Positions 3,713 to 7,686 of a stretch of DNA of 7,686 bases are shown one piece after another. Under the pieces are notes generated by a model, which was not told where the DNA came from, made no database searches, and saw nothing but the letters and a program-made list of their open reading frames with translations. The translations under genes and the position numbers were made by a program. The number at the start of each line of letters is the position of its first letter. The first letter of the stretch is position 1. The DNA lies in contig JBEKYH010000238.1 in NCBI GenBank assembly GCA_049511115.1, forward strand, positions 1 to 7,686, in the 5' to 3' direction. The stretch comes from JBEKYH01 sp049511115. GTDB taxonomy: Bacteria; Planctomycetota; Phycisphaerae; Tepidisphaerales; Tepidisphaeraceae.

Positions 3713-6394
3713 TCATGGGGTTGGCTTTTCCCCATCCGCCTTATCATCGGCAGGCTTTTCATCGGTCGCTGGCGGAACAACATCATCCGCATCAATCTTC
3801 GCCATCGCCACCAGCTTATCCCCGTCATCCAGCTTAATGAGCCGCACGCCCTGCGCATCCCGCCCTGTCTGGCGGATTTCGGCAACTTTCGTGCGAATCA
3901 AGATTCCTTTTTCGGTGATCAGCATCACCTCATCGGATTCACTGACCAGTTTCATCTCCACGACCTGGCCGTTGCGCTCGTTGGCGTCGATGTTGATTAC
4001 GCCGCGCGTGCCGCGTCCTTTGACGGGGTATTCCTCAAGCGGAGTGCGCTTGCCGTAGCCGTGGACGCAAGCGGTCAGGATTTGCAGCGATGACGCGGCG
4101 GTTGGGGACGCAGGCGTTTCGCCCGTCGCCGGCACCGCGCCTTCCGCCACTACGGCCGGCGTGGCCGCCGCGACCGCTTCGGGCGCCACCAGCATGGCGA
4201 CCACTTCGTCGCCTTCGCGCTTAAACCTCGCCCCGGTCACGCCGCCGGCGGGTCGGCCCATGGCGCGGACTTCGTCTTCGTCGAAGCGGATGGCCAGCCC
4301 CAGCTTGGTACCCAGGATCACCTGGTCCTTGCCGTTGGTGATCTCGACGCCGATGAGCTGGTCGTTGTCTTCCAGGCCGATGGCGATGATGCCGTTGGAA
4401 CGGATATTCCCGTAAGCCCCCAGGGCGGTTTTCTTCACGACGCCTTTTTGCGTCGCAAACATCAGGAACTGCTCACCCTTCGAGAAATCCTCAACCGCCA
4501 AAACATTGGCGATTTTTTCGCCGGTTTGGAATTCCAGCAGATTGGCCACCGCGCGCCCCTGGCTGGTGCGGCTCATCTCCGGCACATCGTAAACCCGCCG
4601 CGCGTAGACTCGCCCCTGATTGGTGAAAAACAGCAAGTGATCGTGCGTGTTGGCCACGAACAGATGCTGCACGAAATCTCCCTCTTTCGATTCCGTCCCC
4701 TTGATCCCGCGTCCCCCGCGGCTCTGGCTCCGGTACGTATCGACCGGCAGGCGCTTGATGTACCCCTCGTGGCTCACCGTCACCACGACCTCTTCGCGGG
4801 CGATGAGCGATTCCATATTGAAATCGCCGGCCGCTCCGGTGATTTCGGTGCGACGGTCGTCGCCGTACTTTTCCTTCATCTCGTAGATGTCTTCGCGGAT
4901 AATGTCCAGCACCATCGCCGGGTCGGCCAGAATTGCCTCGTAGCCTTCGATCTCCTCGATGACCGAGGCATATTCGCCGACGAGTTTTTCCAGTTCCAAA
5001 CCCACGAGCTGAATGAGCTGCAACCGCCCGATGGCTTCCGCCTGCACCTGCGTGAGCCGCACCGGCTTGAGCGCGGCGCGATCAAAAAGCGCCTTGGGAA
5101 TCTTCGCCGCCGCTGGATGATCCGGTGCGATGCGAAAGGCCCGCTCGCGCAATTTGCCGATGGCTTCGTCGCGCGTCTTGCTCGAACGGATCAGACGCAC
5201 GACTTCGTCGATATCGCAGACCGCGAATATCTGCCCCTCGAGAATATGGGCCCGCTGCTGCGCCTTTTTGAGCAAAAACCGCGTGCGGCGGACGATCACC
5301 TCGCGCCGATGCTCGATGAAATGCTGGATCAGTTCCTTCAGCCCCATCGTGCGCGGCTGGCGATTTACCAGCGCCGTATTAATCATGCTCACCGTGATCT
5401 GGCACGGCGTAAACTCATACAACTGGTTGATGACCACCTGCGGATCGGCGTCACGCTTCAGGTCCACGACGATGCGCACCTCATGCTCGCGCCCCGATTC
5501 GTCGTTGATTGCCGACACATCTTTGATCCGGTCATTTTTCACGGCCTCGGCGACCGCCTCGACAATCGCGCGGCGAACCGTGCCGTAACAAATCTGCTCG
5601 ACGATGACCGACTTGCGCCCGTTCTTCTGTTCCTCGACCGACAGCTTGGCCCGGAGCATGAGCCGCCCCCGGCCCGAGGTGTAGGCGTCGATGATTCCCT
5701 GCCGGCCGCAGATCACGCCGCCGGTCGGAAAATCCGGTCCCGGCACGATATTCATCAGATCAACAACGGTGCATTCGGGATGATCGATCACATGCACGAT
5801 GGCGTCGCAAATCTCGCGCAAATTGTGCGGCTGGAGATTGCACGTCATGGCCACGGCGATTCCCGTGGACCCGTTCACCAGCAGATTGGGGAATTTGCCC
5901 GGCAGAACCGTCGGCTCATCCTTTTCGGGCCGCTCGTCATAATTGGGCTGGAAATCGACAGTATTTTGTTCGATGTCGGCCAGCATCTCCACCGCCGGGT
6001 GCGTCATGCGGCATTCGGTGTAACGCATGGCCGCCGGCGGATCGTCGTCGGTCGAGCCGAAGTTGCCCTGCGGGTCGATCAGGGTATAGCGCATATTCCA
6101 GTTCTGGCCCATGCGCACCAGCGTCGGGTAAATGACCTGGTCGCCGTGCGGGTGATAATCGCCCGATGTATCGCCGACGACCTTGGCGCATTTGATGTGC
6201 TTGCGGCCCGGCGTCAGGTTGAGTTTGTGCATCGCGAAAAGAATTCGCCGCTGGCTGGGCTTGAGGCCGTCGCGCACGTCGGGAAGAGCGCGATCCATGA
6301 TCGTGCTCATCGCGTAGGTGAGATAGGAATCCTGCAATTCCCGCTCAATTTGCAGGTCTTCGATCCGTTCCGCTGGTGGATTGTTTTCTGCCAT
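3713..6394 (-). CDS. gyrA: DNA gyrase subunit A
   Basis: GyrA is the breakage-reunion subunit of the A2B2 gyrase that introduces negative supercoils. The 893-residue protein has the winged-helix and tower domains (about 30-500) with catalytic Y125 in AAMRYTECRM preceded by R124. A beta-pinwheel C-terminal domain follows (about 530-870) with a GyrA box QSRGGRG (557-563), which favours gyrase over topoisomerase IV. In the quinolone region HPHGDQVIYPTLVR, Q86 and P90 stand where E. coli has S83 and D87. Within the pinwheel, residues of about 735-770 are an Ala/Pro-rich insert (APEAVAAATPAVVAEGAVP), and the C-terminus is an acidic Lys/Pro tail. The ATG at 6394 gives the expected N-terminus (ERIEDLQIERELQDSYLTYAMS). 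There is no Shine-Dalgarno sequence, but a promoter lies 39-67 bases upstream. gyrB is not in the window. Confidence 0.97.
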   Translation of the reverse strand: MAENNPPAERIEDLQIERELQDSYLTYAMSTIMDRALPDVRDGLKPSQRRILFAMHKLNLTPGRKHIKCAKVVGDTSGDYHPHGDQVIYPTLVRMGQNWNMRYTLIDPQGNFGSTDDDPPAAMRYTECRMTHPAVEMLADIEQNTVDFQPNYDERPEKDEPTVLPGKFPNLLVNGSTGIAVAMTCNLQPHNLREICDAIVHVIDHPECTVVDLMNIVPGPDFPTGGVICGRQGIIDAYTSGRGRLMLRAKLSVEEQKNGRKSVIVEQICYGTVRRAIVEAVAEAVKNDRIKDVSAINDESGREHEVRIVVDLKRDADPQVVINQLYEFTPCQITVSMINTALVNRQPRTMGLKELIQHFIEHRREVIVRRTRFLLKKAQQRAHILEGQIFAVCDIDEVVRLIRSSKTRDEAIGKLRERAFRIAPDHPAAAKIPKALFDRAALKPVRLTQVQAEAIGRLQLIQLVGLELEKLVGEYASVIEEIEGYEAILADPAMVLDIIREDIYEMKEKYGDDRRTEITGAAGDFNMESLIAREEVVVTVSHEGYIKRLPVDTYRSQSRGGRGIKGTESKEGDFVQHLFVANTHDHLLFFTNQGRVYARRVYDVPEMSRTSQGRAVANLLEFQTGEKIANVLAVEDFSKGEQFLMFATQKGVVKKTALGAYGNIRSNGIIAIGLEDNDQLIGVEITNGKDQVILGTKLGLAIRFDEDEVRAMGRPAGGVTGARFKREGDEVVAMLVAPEAVAAATPAVVAEGAVPATGETPASPTAASSLQILTACVHGYGKRTPLEEYPVKGRGTRGVINIDANERNGQVVEMKLVSESDEVMLITEKGILIRTKVAEIRQTGRDAQGVRLIKLDDGDKLVAMAKIDADDVVPPATDEKPADDKADGEKPTP

Positions 6395-6432
6395 TTGAAT
6401 CGGCTATTTTATAGGAAAAGTGGTGGGAAAGC

Positions 6433-6461
6433 GATATAAGCAGAACATGTCCGGCGATCAA
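6433..6461 (-). promoter_or_regulatory. gyrA: Candidate sigma70-type promoter of gyrA
   Basis: Read on the minus strand, a -35 box TTGATC (6461-6456) and a -10 box TATATC (6438-6433) are separated by exactly 17 nt, each close to consensus (TTGACA, TATAAT). Transcription would start near 6426, giving a leader of about 30 nt that contains no Shine-Dalgarno sequence. It sits in the 117-bp gap between the glycosyltransferase stop and the gyrA start. A second AT-rich stretch, TATAAAAT, lies closer to the ATG but has no -35 partner. Confidence 0.55.
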
Positions 6462-6511
6462 TTTCCGGCGGTGAGGCACGGGCTCGGTGGACGAGCAGCT
6501 ATCGCGTCGGC

Positions 6512-7621
6512 TCAGGATCGAGCCTCCATGGCGCGCACGAGCTTAGCCACGCATTTCTCCCAGCGATATAGCTTTGCTCTTTCCAACCCCCTCTGGACAT
6601 ATGTCTCCCGAAGGCTTGAGCCGCGCGCCAGTTCCTCGCAACAGGCCACAATTTCATCGGTGTTTGTCGGATCAAAGACCAATGCCGCGTCGCCGACGAT
6701 CTCCGGCAGCGCCGCGAAATTCGACACGATTGCCGGCACTCCCGCCGCCATGGCCTCGGCGGCCGGAATGCCGAACGTTTCGTATCGAGACAGGAACAAT
6801 ACTGCGACGGCCCCGCGAACCAGGCGGGGCAATCGGTCGAGTCCAAGCATTCCCAGATCAACCACGTTGGGCAAAGGTCCTGCTTCCTCGAGGAAACGTT
6901 TTTCGCTGATCCCCGCGAGCCTGATCTCCAGATCGCTTTTACGCGCCGCAAGCATCCGGGCCACCGACAAAATATATTTCGCTCCCTTGCGTTCAGTGAG
7001 GCCGCCAATCACCACCAGATAGGGTCGATCGCCGCGGATCGGCTCCGTCATGGCGACGTCGAAATACGCGGCTTCCACGCCGTTGCCCACGACCTCAATC
7101 TTTTCGGCCGGAGTCCCGAACAACTCGCATATTCGGCGCTTGAGAAACTCCGACACGGTCAACACAAGATCCGATCGGGAAAGGATGCCGCGCCATTTCG
7201 GTCCCATCCGTATTCTCGCAAGGCGAGTCTCACGCTCACCGTACCAGGGCACTTCTGGATCAAACCAGTTCACGCAATGAATGGTTCCAGCAAATCGCGA
7301 CGGGCCGGTCGATATGTAAACCTCCCCAGGCGAGTACACCCAATCCAATTGCGGCGCCCACCGATCCACCTTGGGCCGATCAAACGCCAGCCAGCACCCC
7401 TCCAAAAGAACGCGGCTTGCAGGAAGAGGCGTGGCTTTCATCCCGCATAGACACGACATATCGCCTATGGTTTTACCCCCCACGAGATCTTTCCTCACCG
7501 TCAGGACATTTACCTCACAGCCCGCTTCGGCCAACCCGCGGATCATGTTGATGGTGTGTTTTCCTACCCCCGTGGTTAGACGCAAGGTGCGGTAGATGTG
7601 CACATAAGCGCCTATTCTCAT
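6512..7621 (-). CDS. GT4-family (GT-B fold) glycosyltransferase
   Basis: This 369-residue enzyme resembles retaining group 1 glycosyltransferases, which transfer a sugar from a nucleotide donor in cell-surface polysaccharide or glycolipid synthesis. The N-terminal Rossmann half begins MRIGAYVHIYRTL and has the glycine-containing loop TTGVGKH (about 16-22). A linker with TVSEFLKRRI and EKIEVVGNGVE (about 155-183) leads to the donor half, which starts with VVIGGLTERKGAKYIL. The diagnostic E-x7-E motif is E281 and E289 in YETFGIPAAEAMAAGVP, and the C-terminus has the usual YRWEKCVAKLVRAM helix. I chose ATG at 7621 because it starts at the first beta strand, with GAGGG 10 nt upstream. The frame is open to an ATG at 7675 and on to the window edge, so a longer start is possible. 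There is no signal peptide; it is likely cytoplasmic or membrane-associated. Donor and acceptor cannot be told from sequence. Confidence 0.9.
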   Translation of the reverse strand: MRIGAYVHIYRTLRLTTGVGKHTINMIRGLAEAGCEVNVLTVRKDLVGGKTIGDMSCLCGMKATPLPASRVLLEGCWLAFDRPKVDRWAPQLDWVYSPGEVYISTGPSRFAGTIHCVNWFDPEVPWYGERETRLARIRMGPKWRGILSRSDLVLTVSEFLKRRICELFGTPAEKIEVVGNGVEAAYFDVAMTEPIRGDRPYLVVIGGLTERKGAKYILSVARMLAARKSDLEIRLAGISEKRFLEEAGPLPNVVDLGMLGLDRLPRLVRGAVAVLFLSRYETFGIPAAEAMAAGVPAIVSNFAALPEIVGDAALVFDPTNTDEIVACCEELARGSSLRETYVQRGLERAKLYRWEKCVAKLVRAMEARS

Positions 7622-7634
7622 GGAAAGCCGACCC

Positions 7635-7686
7635 TCACGGAAACTCGAATGCGCAGGCTTTCGAAACCCACTCATCCCATTGTACT
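7635..7686 (-). CDS. Possible C-terminal end of an upstream gene
   Basis: From the right edge one minus-strand frame reads VQWDEWVSKACAFEFP and stops with TGA at 7637-7635. The stop lies 13 nt before the glycosyltransferase ATG, and the TGA overlaps that gene's GAGGG ribosome binding site (GTGAGGG). The Trp/Glu-containing peptide and the close spacing fit the tail of an upstream gene in the same operon. Sixteen codons are too few to identify a family. The glycosyltransferase frame is also open here, so this call is weak. Confidence 0.3.
   Translation of the reverse strand, partial: VQWDEWVSKACAFEFP

Noticed and set aside
4448..6439. Long plus-strand open frame opposite gyrA (663 codons)
   Set aside because: It is the antisense shadow of gyrA in a GC-biased codon context; the product is rich in His, Arg and Asp and has no recognisable fold.
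6451..6470. CCGG...CCGG inverted repeat after the glycosyltransferase as a terminator
   Set aside because: The stem is only 4-5 bp with no T-run, and it overlaps the better-supported gyrA -35 box.

Overview
Every gene I can support in this window lies on the minus strand, so the window reads from right to left. GC content is moderately high, genes are tightly packed, and Shine-Dalgarno sequences are mostly weak or absent. The GyrA sequence style (quinolone-region motif HGDQVIYPTLVR, then GNFGSTDDDPPAAMRYTECRM split over residues 110-130) and the MiaB variant GQTINHY suggest a Planctomycetota-like bacterium. That is recognition from memory, not a database result.

In transcription order the window holds: the possible last codons of a gene entering from the right edge; a GT4-family glycosyltransferase (7621-6512); gyrA, DNA gyrase subunit A, with a good sigma70-like promoter (6394-3713); a GTG-initiated five-helix membrane protein of unknown function (3591-3016); a hicB-hicA type toxin-antitoxin pair (2872-2507 and 2494-2249); miaB, a tRNA methylthiotransferase (2235-766); a YkgJ-type cysteine-cluster protein overlapping the end of miaB (782-117); and, coupled through a GTGA overlap, the secretion signal and first residues of a probable GH95-like glycoside hydrolase that runs off the left edge (120-1).

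From hicB leftwards the genes are nearly gapless (12 nt, 13 nt, 17-bp overlap, 4-bp overlap). hicB, hicA, miaB, the ykgJ-like gene and the hydrolase may therefore share a transcript led from the AT-rich, repeat-containing 143-bp region upstream of hicB. The gyrA and glycosyltransferase genes look like separate units.

Two dispersed-repeat signatures stand out. One is a multi-hairpin CCCTCTCCC-type palindromic element sitting in frame inside the ykgJ-like gene, where it adds roughly 45 low-complexity residues between the conserved cysteine clusters. The other is a GCGGAGG-type tandem motif just after the gyrA stop. No RNA gene, CRISPR array, transposase or convincing intrinsic terminator was seen. 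I do not see a clear new multi-gene system. The most notable points are the in-frame repeat insertion, the GyrA drug-site substitutions, and a HicB with no visible DNA-binding domain in a possible operon with miaB.
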